42,092 nt of DNA from JBBIGV01 sp037447335 (GCA_037447335.1 JBBIGV010000027.1:1-42092), one strand, 5' to 3'; shown: positions 24,788 to 34,047, numbered from the stretch's first letter. Program-made: numbers and translations. Notes: generated by a model from the sequence alone, not told the origin.

Positions 24788-25141
24788 ATGAAGAAAATAA
24801 CAGTGTATGAAAAACCAACATGCACTACCTGCAGGAAGGTAGTTAAATCGTTAATCGAAAACGGAATCGATTTCGAAAAAGTTAATTACTATATAAAGCC
24901 GCTTTCAAAAACCAAATTGAAATCTCTTCTTAAAAAAATGAATATGCGTCCTTCAGAAGTTCTTCGGACTAAAGAAGAGATTTACAAAAAGCTTAATCTG
25001 AAAAATAAAAATCCGGACGATGACAGGCTCCTTGATCTTCTTGTGAAATATCCTGATCTGCTTCAGCGTCCGATTGTTGAAACAGGTGATAAAGCAATTC
25101 TTGCACGTCCGGCAGGACGAATAAATGAACTCTTCAAATAA
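24788..25141 (+). CDS. ArsC/Spx-family (arsenate reductase-like) protein
   Basis: The 117-residue thioredoxin-fold protein has KPTCTTCRKV with Cys12 and Cys15, a central helical region with MRPSEVLRTKEE, and the ending QRPIVETGDKAILARPAGRINELF. This matches the ArsC/Spx/YffB family. The Cys-x-x-Cys pair is not the single-Cys arrangement of plasmid ArsC, so arsenate reduction is uncertain and a general redox role is as likely. No ars genes are nearby. It is on the same strand as the TonB/TPR pair, 33 bases downstream. Confidence 0.85.
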   Translation: MKKITVYEKPTCTTCRKVVKSLIENGIDFEKVNYYIKPLSKTKLKSLLKKMNMRPSEVLRTKEEIYKKLNLKNKNPDDDRLLDLLVKYPDLLQRPIVETGDKAILARPAGRINELFK

Positions 25142-25149
25142 ATTAAGAG

Positions 25150-26013
25150 TTATTTTTCATCTATAAGCAATTGCCTGCAATCATTTAATTTGCTCAACTG
25201 GTCATCTGATAAGCTGGGATATTCAGGATTTATCTTTTCCATCCACTCGGTTACTATATCGGAAACAGCCAGACGTGCAAACCACTTCCTATCAGCAGGA
25301 ATGATGAACCATGGTGCATATGAAGTACTGGTTGCACTTATCGCTTCCTGGCAGCACCTTTGATAATCATCCCAATGTTTTCGTTCTCCAATATCTGACT
25401 TAGAAAATTTCCAGTTTTTAGAGGGGTCATCAATCCGGGAAAGAAACCTTTTCTTTTGTTCTTCTTTTGAGATATGAAGGAAGAATTTTACGATAATAGT
25501 GCCGTTCTCATATAAATATCTTTCGAAGTTATTTATCTGCTCATAGCGCTGTTTCCAGATATTATCGTTCTTTACTTCAGGAGGAAGTTTTTGATTTAAA
25601 TGAAGATTATGAACTCTAACAATAAGCACTTCTTCATAGTGCGAACGGTTAAAAATTCCAATTCTTCCTTTTTCGGGAAGCGCTTTTGAGATTCGCCAAA
25701 GATAACCATGGTCAAGCTCTTCAGCAGAGGGCTGCTTAAAGCTGAATACCTGAGTGCCCTGAGGATTAAGACCACTCATTACATGTTTTATGGTGCCGTC
25801 TTTACCCGCCGCATCCATTGCCTGAAAAACAATAAGCAGTGCATACTTATCCTGTGCATAAAGCTTTGATTGCATTTCAGACATTCTGGAAATGTTTTTC
25901 CTGAGGGCCTTACGTGCTTGTTTTTTAGATTTTATTCCTCCGGTTGATGATGTTTTTACATCAGAGAGAATCAGGGTTGTGCCCGGTTTAACCAAAAATG
26001 ATTTTTCGTACAT
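25150..26013 (-). CDS. ppk2: polyphosphate kinase 2
   Basis: PPK2 moves phosphate between polyphosphate and nucleotides. The 287-residue single-domain protein has Walker A AMDAAGKDG (65-73), GTQVFSFKQPSAEELDHGYLWR in the middle (86-107), Walker B FNRSHYEEVLI (121-131), and the lid-region RIDDPSKNWKFS followed by APWFIIPADRKWFARL. The single-domain size fits class I or class III PPK2. It is monocistronic and converges on the ArsC-like gene with eight bases between stops. Exact nucleotide preference cannot be read here. Confidence 0.93.
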   Translation of the reverse strand: MYEKSFLVKPGTTLILSDVKTSSTGGIKSKKQARKALRKNISRMSEMQSKLYAQDKYALLIVFQAMDAAGKDGTIKHVMSGLNPQGTQVFSFKQPSAEELDHGYLWRISKALPEKGRIGIFNRSHYEEVLIVRVHNLHLNQKLPPEVKNDNIWKQRYEQINNFERYLYENGTIIVKFFLHISKEEQKKRFLSRIDDPSKNWKFSKSDIGERKHWDDYQRCCQEAISATSTSYAPWFIIPADRKWFARLAVSDIVTEWMEKINPEYPSLSDDQLSKLNDCRQLLIDEK

Positions 26014-26085
26014 AATAAATCCGGTGTTTAGTTTTATTTAAGTTAAAAAATATACATAAGAACCGAAACACCGGAATTAAAAATA

Positions 26086-26705
26086 CTATCTGAATGTAAA
26101 TCTATCGACGCTGTTTTTAACAGGTGGAATGCTTTGCAGAAATTCAAAGATTGCACCAAGGTCTTCATCTGTCATACCGGCATACATAGCCCACGGCATC
26201 GCAGTAATGAATCCATTTATATCAACAACCTGGTTCTGAACGCTGTCTGATGCGGCTGTTCTGAATCTTTCGAGAAAATCTTCTTTAGTTCAGTTGCCGA
26301 TACTTGTTTCTTTATCCGGAGTTATATTAACTGCCCCAAAGTTCCACCAGGAAGCTGGAATTCCATGCCGCCTGCCATGTACATTCCGGGAACCGGCTCA
26401 CCTTTTACAGAAGGAGTATGACAATCACCACAGGACGCAAGCGTTGTAATATAATTTCCATATTCCTTTACATTATCTTTAGATGGTGCATCCTTAGGTT
26501 CATAAGTTTTTATTGGCATGGTTTTGACAATAAAGTTCATCGGAAAATTCAGAGACGATTCAGAAACATCGTGCTCAATTGGATCGAGCGTTCTTATATA
26601 AGCAATAATGGAGTAAAGGTCTTCTTGCGATAGCAGATTAAAATTGTGATCTGGCATAATCGGAAAGAGCGCTCTGCATTCTTCCGGTTTTGTGCGGTGC
26701 CAATT
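26086..26705 (-). pseudogene. broken, 5'-truncated di-haem cytochrome c gene
   Basis: Reading leftwards, one frame gives RALFPIMPDHNFNLLSQEDL, IIAYIRTLDP, then a haem site CGDCH followed by MAGGMEFQLPGG, and stops at 26322. The next frame continues FGAVNITPDKETSIGN, a TGA at 26290-26292 where Trp is expected, then TKEDFLERF, ITAMPWAMYAGMTDEDLGAIFEFL and a natural stop at 26086-26088. The first haem domain lacks its N-terminus, signal peptide and CxxCH because the frame begins after a stop at 26706-26708. So there are at least three lesions: 5' loss, a frameshift near 26338-26340 and a nonsense codon. It would have been a membrane or periplasmic electron carrier. Confidence 0.85.
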
Positions 26706-26723
26706 TCACTATAAGTTAAGTTA

Positions 26724-28253
26724 TTGAAAAATAACTACTTAGCCGTCTCAAAGAGGGGATTTTGGGTGCTGCAATGCACAAACCTGGAAACAAAACCTTT
26801 TGCAAGAGATTACATAGCAGAATTACTCTCCGAAATCTCAAATCAAAAGGAAAAACTTAACAAAGTTGAAGCTGAAGAACTGACCTGGTTCGAACAGGAA
26901 TTTTCTTACGAGCTTGGTAATAGAAATGAACAGGGCAGATGGCATATTTTCAGCTATGAGGATTCATTATTTAACTTTAAAGCTTTTCCCATTGCCGGCT
27001 ACGGGATATCCTCAACGGGCAGTGCATCCGGGCATGAGAGATGGTGGGGTGCCGGGTTCTATGCAACTTATTCCGATTGGTTCGGAGGCTCGTTAGACCT
27101 TCGCGATAAAGGAGAGTTCGGTGATAACATTGATAAAGAAAAAGATTTTTCCCCGATTGCTGCAGCCTGGTATAAAGGCGCTCCAAACGCAATAGAATAT
27201 TCGGATGTTAAAGGGAGTGTTTCTTTTGACTGGCACTGGGGCAGCCTTTCATTAATAAAAGATTATTTTCAATGGGGGCATGGTCAGTATGGAAACCTTA
27301 TTCTTTCATCTAAGGCTCCTTCTTATCCGCATCTTCGGCTGCAATTGAAACCGGTTGACTGGCTGCGTTTTTATTATGTGCACGGATGGCTTAACTCACA
27401 GGTAATTGATTCTGCTTCATCTTACTATACCAACCCGGGAAGCCAATTGCCTGAACTGAGAGAAAGATATATTGATAAATATATTGCCGCCAACATGGTT
27501 ACTGTTTCTCCCTGGCAGTGGCTCGATGTTTCTCTTGGCAATGCCGTTATTTACAGCGGGCCAAACTTTAGACCCGAATTTCTGATTCCGTTTATGTTCT
27601 ATAAATTTCTTGATCACAACACCGGCAGGGGAAACACTGATGATACAAACGGCGCTATGTATTTTGATGTTGCTGTAAAATATCCGCAGAATTTTCTCTT
27701 CTATACTACCTTGTTTATTGATGTAACTGAAATAAGAAATATTCTTAAGAATGAATTTTATAACACATGGTTCGGTGTAACTTTAGGCGCAAAGCATATT
27801 AATTTTCTTGCGGATAATCTGGACATCTCCTTTGAATATACAAGAATAAGTCCGTGGGTTTATGAACATAAAGATCAAACAACCACATATAAACATATTG
27901 ATCATACACTCGGGCACTGGCTCGGTCAGAATGCAGATCAGCTTCGGCTGCAGTTTAATTATCAATTCATGCGAGGTTTAAAATTTAATATTCATCTTGA
28001 ACAACTCAGGAAGGGTGGTCTTGAAGACATCTATTTCGCATACAGAGGCAAAGCTAATATGCCATTTCTTTATAGTCCTTTAAGAAAAGAAATTAACTTT
28101 GGCTTATCTGTAAGTTATGAATATATGCATGATTTGTTCGTTCGCGCAGGGTACAAATACTCGCATATTAAAGATGAAGATATTAGCCGCACTCCGGAAT
28201 ATTTACGCGGTCATAAAAATTCACTTTACTTAACCCTTCATTATGGATTGTAA
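26724..28253 (+). CDS. Wzi-like outer-membrane capsule-assembly protein, 5'-truncated
   Basis: The 509-residue frame aligns along its length with the intact Wzi-like protein at 31263-32930. Shared stretches include ARDYIAELL, KAPSYPHLRL, PVDWLRFYYVHGWLNS and GHWLGQNADQL. It has no signal peptide: the frame opens after TAA at 26712-26714, the only start is TTG at 26724, and alignment begins about 35 residues into the paralogue. So the export signal is missing and the gene is probably non-functional as written. A headless cytochrome gene lies on the other side of the same junction. It precedes the nucleotide-sugar genes. Confidence 0.75.
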   Translation: MKNNYLAVSKRGFWVLQCTNLETKPFARDYIAELLSEISNQKEKLNKVEAEELTWFEQEFSYELGNRNEQGRWHIFSYEDSLFNFKAFPIAGYGISSTGSASGHERWWGAGFYATYSDWFGGSLDLRDKGEFGDNIDKEKDFSPIAAAWYKGAPNAIEYSDVKGSVSFDWHWGSLSLIKDYFQWGHGQYGNLILSSKAPSYPHLRLQLKPVDWLRFYYVHGWLNSQVIDSASSYYTNPGSQLPELRERYIDKYIAANMVTVSPWQWLDVSLGNAVIYSGPNFRPEFLIPFMFYKFLDHNTGRGNTDDTNGAMYFDVAVKYPQNFLFYTTLFIDVTEIRNILKNEFYNTWFGVTLGAKHINFLADNLDISFEYTRISPWVYEHKDQTTTYKHIDHTLGHWLGQNADQLRLQFNYQFMRGLKFNIHLEQLRKGGLEDIYFAYRGKANMPFLYSPLRKEINFGLSVSYEYMHDLFVRAGYKYSHIKDEDISRTPEYLRGHKNSLYLTLHYGL

Positions 28254-28365
28254 TAGCAGCCGGTTAAGTACAAGCAATTACGTGCAGGCGATAAGCCTTT
28301 TCACTTTGTTAAACTTTATAATAAATTTAAAACAAGTTTTTCATTCAATTATATAAATCGGAATT

Positions 28366-29229
28366 ATGAAAGGTATTATACTTGCCGGTGGATCCGGTTC
28401 GCGGCTTTATCCCATAACAAAAATTTACAGCAAGCAGCTTACATTGATATATGACAAGCCGCTCATTTATTATCCGCTTTCTATTCTTATGCTTGGCGGT
28501 ATACAGGAAATTCTGATCATTTCCAATGTTCAAACCATTCCACTGTATAAAAGCCTTTTTGGCGATGGCTCACACATCGGGCTAACGATAAGTTATGTTG
28601 TTCAGGAAGCGCCAAATGGCATTGCGGAAGCTTTCATTCTTGGTGAAGATTTTATTGGTGATGATTCGGTTACATTAATACTTGGCGATAATATTTTTTA
28701 CGGCTATCTCGATTTTTTTTATGACGGATTAAGAGAAAACGAAGGAGCAACTATTTTTGGATACAGGGTTAATGACCCCGAACGATATGGAATTGTAGAG
28801 TTTGATGAAAAAGGTAATGCAATCTCCATTGAAGAAAAACCAGTCAATCCGAAGTCCCAGCATGCTGTACCGGGTTTATATATTTATAACAATGAAGTTA
28901 TTGAGATTGCAAAAAATCTCAAGCCATCATCAAGAGGTGAACTGGAAATAACAGACGTTAATAAGCGTTACCTTGAAATGGGCAAGCTGAAGGTTCAAAG
29001 GGTTGGGCGCGGAGTTGCATGGCTTGATACCGGAACCCCCGAAGCCTTGCTTGCAGCTTCAAATTTTTTTGGTGTTATTGAAGACCGTCAGGGGCTGAAA
29101 GTTGCCTGTATCGAAGAGATTGCCTTGGACAAAGGATTTATAAATCTCCGGCAATTTGAAGATCTCGTTAATTCTATGCCGAAATCTCTTTACCGCGATT
29201 ATCTGGAGAGGTTTCTGGTAGAGAGATGA
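28366..29229 (+). CDS. rmlA: glucose-1-phosphate thymidylyltransferase
   Basis: RmlA/RfbA joins dTTP and glucose 1-phosphate to dTDP-glucose, the first step to dTDP-rhamnose and dTDP-amino sugars. The 287-residue protein begins MKGIILAGGSGSRLYPIT (nucleotide-binding GGxGxRL motif), then SKQLTLIYDKPLIYYPLS, LILGDNIFYG, GYRVNDPERYGIVEFD, SIEEKPVNPKS and VAWLDTGTPEAL. Length is normal for the family. It opens the nucleotide-sugar part of the locus; rmlC follows. rmlB, needed for the next step, is not in the window. Confidence 0.96.
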   Translation: MKGIILAGGSGSRLYPITKIYSKQLTLIYDKPLIYYPLSILMLGGIQEILIISNVQTIPLYKSLFGDGSHIGLTISYVVQEAPNGIAEAFILGEDFIGDDSVTLILGDNIFYGYLDFFYDGLRENEGATIFGYRVNDPERYGIVEFDEKGNAISIEEKPVNPKSQHAVPGLYIYNNEVIEIAKNLKPSSRGELEITDVNKRYLEMGKLKVQRVGRGVAWLDTGTPEALLAASNFFGVIEDRQGLKVACIEEIALDKGFINLRQFEDLVNSMPKSLYRDYLERFLVER

Positions 29230-29306
29230 TAAGGTAACAGAGGTTTATTTGAAGCAATCCGGTTATTAATTCTTAAAAGTGATAGACAGTTAGTGTGTAG
29301 TAATTC

Positions 29307-29338
29307 TTTGTTTACTTTATTAATTGAACTTATATTCA
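29307..29338 (+). promoter_or_regulatory. putative promoter upstream of rmlC
   Basis: TTTG (29307-29310), 20 bases, then TATATTCA (29331-29338), a one-base departure from TAnnTTTG. It ends 13 bases before the ATG of rmlC and lies in the 122-base gap after rmlA. Confidence 0.35.
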
Positions 29339-29351
29339 ACACAATCTATTT

Positions 29352-29912
29352 ATGAAAATTATTAAAACAAACCTTAACGGATTATTCATCATTGAACCTG
29401 ATGTATTCGGTGATGAAAGAGGATATTTTTTTGAATCTTTTAACCGAAACCGCTTTCAGCTTAACAACCTTGATGTTGAGTTTGTTCAGGATAATATCTC
29501 TAAATCAAAAAAAGATACTATTCGCGGACTGCATTACCAGGTAAATGATAAAGCTCAGGGCAAGCTTTGCTTTGTGATTTCGGGTGCAGTGCTTGATGTT
29601 GCCGTTGATATACGATTTGATTCACCAACATTCGGCAAACACTTTTCACAAATTCTGTCTGAAGAGAATCACTTACAGATGTGGATCCCGCCGGGCTTTG
29701 CACATGGTTTTTCAGTTTTGTCAGACTATGCTATATTCATGTATAAATGCACCCTGTTCTATGATAAAGATGCCGAGAGAGCTATTTACTATGCCGATCC
29801 ACAACTAAATATTAACTGGATGATTGATGATCCTATCGTTTCCGAAAAAGATAAAAACGCAAAATTATTCAGAGAAATAGACAGGGATTTTAAGTTCGTA
29901 CACATTAAGTAA
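29352..29912 (+). CDS. rmlC: dTDP-4-dehydrorhamnose 3,5-epimerase
   Basis: RmlC epimerises dTDP-4-keto-6-deoxyglucose at C3 and C5. The 186-residue cupin shows PDVFGDERGYFFESF (16-30), the substrate loop RGLHYQ with His61, and MWIPPGFAHGFSVLS (110-124) with His118, followed by the Tyr131 region and ADPQLNINW. Length is normal. It follows rmlA by 122 bases on the same strand. rmlD is missing from the window, so the final sugar may not be plain rhamnose, or the other genes lie elsewhere. Confidence 0.95.
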   Translation: MKIIKTNLNGLFIIEPDVFGDERGYFFESFNRNRFQLNNLDVEFVQDNISKSKKDTIRGLHYQVNDKAQGKLCFVISGAVLDVAVDIRFDSPTFGKHFSQILSEENHLQMWIPPGFAHGFSVLSDYAIFMYKCTLFYDKDAERAIYYADPQLNINWMIDDPIVSEKDKNAKLFREIDRDFKFVHIK

Positions 29913-30048
29913 TTCTGAAAACATCGAATAATACTTGTTATAACAATTAACCATTTTAATTTTTCCGCCTTTAATTCAACCGGATGATTTGCTGAATTTC
30001 ATCAGATCCAACACTTAATTCTTACCTCTTACTTTCACTTTTTATTAG

Positions 30049-30056
30049 TAAATTTG
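30049..30056 (+). promoter_or_regulatory. putative -7 box before the aminotransferase gene
   Basis: TAAATTTG fits TAnnTTTG and lies 25 bases before the ATG at 30081. It overlaps a TTG at 30054 that could extend the reading frame, which argues that translation starts at 30081. No clear -33 box was found. Confidence 0.4.
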
Positions 30057-30080
30057 TCAACACTTTTTACGGAGAAATTT

Positions 30081-31256
30081 ATGCAGGTCCCTTTATTAGA
30101 CCTTAAACCTCAGTATCAATCACTAAAAAAAGAATTAGATGAAGCGCTTATAAGAATAGCAGAGTCTCAGTATTTTATACTTGGTCCTGAAGTAGAAAAA
30201 ATGGAACAAGCAATGTGCAAGTACCTTGGATGTAAATTTGCATATGGCGTATCATCCGGTACAGATGCTTTGCTTCTTGCACTAATGGCAATTGGCATAA
30301 AGCCCGGAGATGAGGTTATAGTTCCCACATATTCATTCTTTGCTACTGCCGGAGTGGTAGCACGCCTCAATGCAATTCCTGTGTTAACCGATATTGATCC
30401 TGTTACTTTTAATATTTCCCCTGAAGATTTTAAGAGGAAAATAACTACACGAACGAAAGCCGTTATACCGGTGCATCTGTACGGGCAAAGCGCCGAAATG
30501 GACGAATTAATTAGTATAGCCAAAGATCACAACATCAAAGTAATAGAAGATGCTGCACAGGCTATCGGAACCCAATACAAAGATGGAAAGTTTGCCGGTA
30601 CTATTGGTGATGTCGGATGTTTCTCGTTTTTCCCGAGTAAAAACCTCGGCTGCTTTGGAGATGGCGGACTTGTAACAACCAACGATCCCGACTTAGCCGA
30701 GATGCTTTATATAATGCGGGTGCACGGTGGCAAGCCAAAATATTATCATAAAGTTATTGGCGGCAACTTCAGGCTTGATGCTTTACAGGCTGCTGTTATC
30801 AGTATTAAGCTTCCACACCTTGATTCATGGTCGGAAAAACGAAGACAAAATGCTGAATCCTACATACACTTATTTAAAGATGCTGGATTAGCTGATGATA
30901 CCGGCAAGCTTACGTTCGATCAGAGAAATAAAGTTCTCCTGCCAAAAGCAATTTATCAGGAGCTTTCATCATCAGTTAAAAATTACCACATCTACAATCA
31001 GTTCATTATCCGTGTTGAAAAGCGGGATGAGCTGAGAGATCATCTGACAAAAAATAAAATCGGCAATGAGATTTATTATCCTGTTCCTTTTCACTTTCAG
31101 GAATGTTTTTCTTATCTTAATAATAAGAAAGGTGATTTCCTGCAATCGGAATTTTCTGCCGATACTTCACTGGCTCTTCCGATTTATCCGGAACTGACCT
31201 ATGAACAAATCTCTTATGTGGTTAATAAGATATATGAATTTATCAATGCTCAGTGA
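30081..31256 (+). CDS. DegT/DnrJ/EryC1-family sugar aminotransferase
   Basis: This PLP enzyme adds an amino group to a keto nucleotide sugar. The 391-residue protein begins VPLLDLKPQYQSLKKEL and shows SSGTDALLLAL (58-68), GDEVIVPTYSFFATA (76-90), VHLYGQ, VIEDAAQAIG (154-163) and the PLP-lysine segment FSFFPSKNLGCFGDGG with Lys187. The start is ATG 30081 with GGAG six bases upstream; a TTG at 30054 lies in the promoter box. Next to rmlA/rmlC it may make a dTDP-amino-deoxyhexose, as FdtB/QdtB do, but a UDP-sugar substrate is possible. It ends six bases before the Wzi-like gene. Confidence 0.92.
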   Translation: MQVPLLDLKPQYQSLKKELDEALIRIAESQYFILGPEVEKMEQAMCKYLGCKFAYGVSSGTDALLLALMAIGIKPGDEVIVPTYSFFATAGVVARLNAIPVLTDIDPVTFNISPEDFKRKITTRTKAVIPVHLYGQSAEMDELISIAKDHNIKVIEDAAQAIGTQYKDGKFAGTIGDVGCFSFFPSKNLGCFGDGGLVTTNDPDLAEMLYIMRVHGGKPKYYHKVIGGNFRLDALQAAVISIKLPHLDSWSEKRRQNAESYIHLFKDAGLADDTGKLTFDQRNKVLLPKAIYQELSSSVKNYHIYNQFIIRVEKRDELRDHLTKNKIGNEIYYPVPFHFQECFSYLNNKKGDFLQSEFSADTSLALPIYPELTYEQISYVVNKIYEFINAQ

Positions 31257-31262
31257 GGTGCA

Positions 31263-32930
31263 ATGAATAACTCTATAAGGTTAATAATACTTCTGTTTGT
31301 TTTGTTGCCGGGGATACGGGATTTGCATCCCCAGATAGTTTTTGAACCCGTTCACAGAGATGTTTATGATTATCTTTTAAGAATAAGCCAGAGAGGCGTT
31401 ATTGATTTTCATGATATTATCAAACCGCTGCCCCGTAAGTACATTGCGGAAAAACTGCTTGAACTCTCAGACAAAAGGAATGAGCTTACTCCCCTCGAAA
31501 AAGAAGAGCATAATTTTTATATGCAGGATTTTCACAATGAAATCTCTCTGCTTCAAAACAAAAAAAGTGATACGCAGCATTTCAGCTATTTAGGAAAAGA
31601 TTTTGCCGGAAGGTACAGGCTGCTTTCATATTCAGATGATCTCTTTAAAGTAAACGTTAGCCCGATTCTCGGTTATCGCAAAGCGCGGTATGATGATGAT
31701 AATCAGAGCCATGCCTGGAATGGCGTTTATCTTTATGGATACATTGGTGATAACATAGGTTTCAGTTTTGATTTCAGAGACAATCTTGAAAGCGGTAACA
31801 AATTAGATAAGTTCAGATTCTTCACCCCGCTGCCCGGTTTTAATGCGCGCTCCAATTTCAACATAGTTGATTACAGTGAAACGAAAATAGAATACAGTGA
31901 AATCAGGACTACACTCTCTTACAATTGGAGATGGGGTTCACTTACTGCAGGCAAGGATGTTCTGACATGGGGCTATGAAAGAGGCGGGCAGATAGTCCAT
32001 TCAGATAAAGCGCCTTCTTATCCATTTATCCGCCTTGATGTACGCCCTGTTGACTGGCTGAGTTTTAATTACTTTCATGGCTGGTTAAATTCCGATGTTG
32101 TTGATTCGAATGAAATTTATTACACACCCGATGGAGATCAGCGAATCCGCTTTAAAGATAAATTTATTGCTTCACACACTTTAACACTCACACCCTTTAA
32201 AGGTTTTGATATATCGTTGGGTGAATCAATTATCTACTCTGATAAACTCGAAGCTGCTTACTTGTTTCCATTAATGTTTTTCAGGCTTGCAGATCATTAT
32301 TTAAGCAGGCATGTGAATCACGCCGGAAATAATGCGCAATTTTTTGGAAGCATAAGTTCACGTAATCACATTAAAAACACTCATTTATATGCAACCCTCT
32401 TTATTGATGAAATAACCATTGCTGGTTTGTTTGACCCCGCGAAGCAAAGAAATCAGTTAGGTTATTCAGTTGGCGGTTCAGTTACAGATTTGCCGCTTCA
32501 GAATCTCACTCTACAACTTGAGTTTACCCGTTTGTATCCGTTTGTTTACAGGCACTTCATTCACACAACCACTTACGAAAGCTCTTCTTATCAGCTTGGA
32601 CACTGGATGGCACATAACGCAGATCAGATTTATGCTTCTGTGAATTACCGTATACTGAGAGGGTTACAGGCAAAAGTATGGACGCGTTTCATCAGAAAGG
32701 GTGAAGACGGAACATTCGAGCAGCAGTATACACAGCCTCAGCCTCCTTTCCTCTTCGGGCTAAGAAGAAACTATGGTTACTACGGATTTGAAATAAAGTA
32801 TGAGCCAATACACGAATTATTTATTAAGGGTTATTTTGAAAGCAGAAAAATTTCTTTGCAGCAGCCTGATAAATCTTTTATGAATTTTGACGTAAATGAA
32901 TTTTTCCTTGCACTGTACTACGGTTTGTAA
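31263..32930 (+). CDS. Wzi-like outer-membrane capsule-assembly protein
   Basis: The 555-residue protein has a signal peptide (residues 4-20, then DLHPQIVF), a helical N-terminal part (about 30-90, VYDYLLRISQRGVIDF) and a long beta-barrel with motifs KAPSYPFIRLDVRPVDWLSF, FHGWLNSDVVDS, SLGESIIYSD and GHWMAHNADQIYASV. This fits the capsule-assembly Wzi family, which holds polysaccharide at the cell surface. It is six bases after the aminotransferase gene, with GAGGTG before its ATG, and is paralogous to the truncated gene at 26724-28253. It appears intact and may be the working copy. Confidence 0.85.
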   Translation: MNNSIRLIILLFVLLPGIRDLHPQIVFEPVHRDVYDYLLRISQRGVIDFHDIIKPLPRKYIAEKLLELSDKRNELTPLEKEEHNFYMQDFHNEISLLQNKKSDTQHFSYLGKDFAGRYRLLSYSDDLFKVNVSPILGYRKARYDDDNQSHAWNGVYLYGYIGDNIGFSFDFRDNLESGNKLDKFRFFTPLPGFNARSNFNIVDYSETKIEYSEIRTTLSYNWRWGSLTAGKDVLTWGYERGGQIVHSDKAPSYPFIRLDVRPVDWLSFNYFHGWLNSDVVDSNEIYYTPDGDQRIRFKDKFIASHTLTLTPFKGFDISLGESIIYSDKLEAAYLFPLMFFRLADHYLSRHVNHAGNNAQFFGSISSRNHIKNTHLYATLFIDEITIAGLFDPAKQRNQLGYSVGGSVTDLPLQNLTLQLEFTRLYPFVYRHFIHTTTYESSSYQLGHWMAHNADQIYASVNYRILRGLQAKVWTRFIRKGEDGTFEQQYTQPQPPFLFGLRRNYGYYGFEIKYEPIHELFIKGYFESRKISLQQPDKSFMNFDVNEFFLALYYGL

Positions 32931-32965
32931 CATAAAATGATATAAACTGCTGATAACCAGATAAT

Positions 32966-33913
32966 ATGAAAACAAAAAAAATATATTTGGCAGGACACAG
33001 CGGAATGGTTGGTTCTGCTATCCTTCGTGAACTCGAACAGAAAGGTTATTCAACAGTAATAACAAAGCCGCAAAGCGAGTTAGACCTGGTTATACAGCGG
33101 GATGTGGAAATTTTTTTTTCAGCAGAAAAACCGGAAGTTGTTATTATTGCGGCGGCTAAAGTAGGAGGCATTCTGGCAAACAACCAATACCGCGCTGAAT
33201 TCATCTACGATAATTTGATGATAGAATCGAACGTTATTCATGCCGCATTTAAAAACGGATGTGAGAAGCTGATATTCCTTGGTAGTTCCTGCATCTACCC
33301 GAAACTTGCACCGCAGCCGCTTAAAGAAGAATACCTGCTCTCCGGTTATCTTGAATTTACGAATGAGCCTTATGCAATCGCTAAGATTGCCGGAATTAAA
33401 CTATGTGAAAATTATTACAGGCAGTACGGCTCAAACTTTTTTTCAGTTATGCCTACGAATCTTTACGGTCCGAACGATAATTTTGATTTACAAACCTCTC
33501 ATGTTCTGCCTGCACTAATAAGAAAATTTCATGAAGGGAAAATAAATAACACCGGTAAAGTAACTCTTTGGGGAACGGGTAAACCTTTAAGAGAGTTTCT
33601 TTTTGTTGATGACCTCGCCGGGGCTGTCGTGTTCTTAATGGAAAGAATAAACGCTTCTGATCTTTACGGCAACGGCATATCTCACCTGAATATCGGAACA
33701 GGAACTGACGTAAGCATTTCTGAACTTGCGAAAATTATTTCTGATATAACAGGATACAACGGTGTAATCGAATATGATACATCAAAGCCGGACGGAACAC
33801 CGCGTAAACTTCTCGATGTTTCCCGGATAAATTCACTCGGTTGGAAATATAAAACCGAATTGAAAGATGGAATCATACAAACTTATAATTGGTATTTAAG
33901 CAATTATAAATGA
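32966..33913 (+). CDS. fcl: GDP-L-fucose synthase
   Basis: Fcl turns GDP-4-keto-6-deoxymannose into GDP-L-fucose using NADPH. The 315-residue SDR protein has the nucleotide loop GHSGMVG (10-16), AAAKVGGILANN (62-73), FLGSSCIYP (104-112) with Ser107 and Cys109, the catalytic YAIAK (Tyr136, Lys140), and PTNLYGPNDNFD. Length is normal. It precedes gmd by 134 bases, the reverse of the more usual gmd-fcl order. Together they supply GDP-fucose for a surface polysaccharide. Confidence 0.95.
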   Translation: MKTKKIYLAGHSGMVGSAILRELEQKGYSTVITKPQSELDLVIQRDVEIFFSAEKPEVVIIAAAKVGGILANNQYRAEFIYDNLMIESNVIHAAFKNGCEKLIFLGSSCIYPKLAPQPLKEEYLLSGYLEFTNEPYAIAKIAGIKLCENYYRQYGSNFFSVMPTNLYGPNDNFDLQTSHVLPALIRKFHEGKINNTGKVTLWGTGKPLREFLFVDDLAGAVVFLMERINASDLYGNGISHLNIGTGTDVSISELAKIISDITGYNGVIEYDTSKPDGTPRKLLDVSRINSLGWKYKTELKDGIIQTYNWYLSNYK

Positions 33914-34047
33914 GCTCTTTTATATAATTAAAACCATGGATAATATAAAGTGATTGAAGTTTTTACTTTTATGTTAAAAAAATCTTTACGCGTTCTTTGT
34001 GAATTTCAATCTGTGTTTGCTCTAACTAATTGGTATGGATTTGCAAA

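Noticed and set aside
26290..26292. TGA read as Trp (altered genetic code)
   Set aside because: Many genes in the window end at TGA in the expected place, and this gene has other lesions, so a nonsense mutation is simpler.
30054..30080. Nine-residue N-terminal extension of the aminotransferase from a TTG start
   Set aside because: The TTG overlaps a TAnnTTTG promoter box, while ATG 30081 has GGAG at proper spacing and gives the family N-terminus.
34030..34047. Six-residue extension of Gmd from a TTG start
   Set aside because: The family N-terminus starts at MKKALISGITGQDG from the ATG at 34048.
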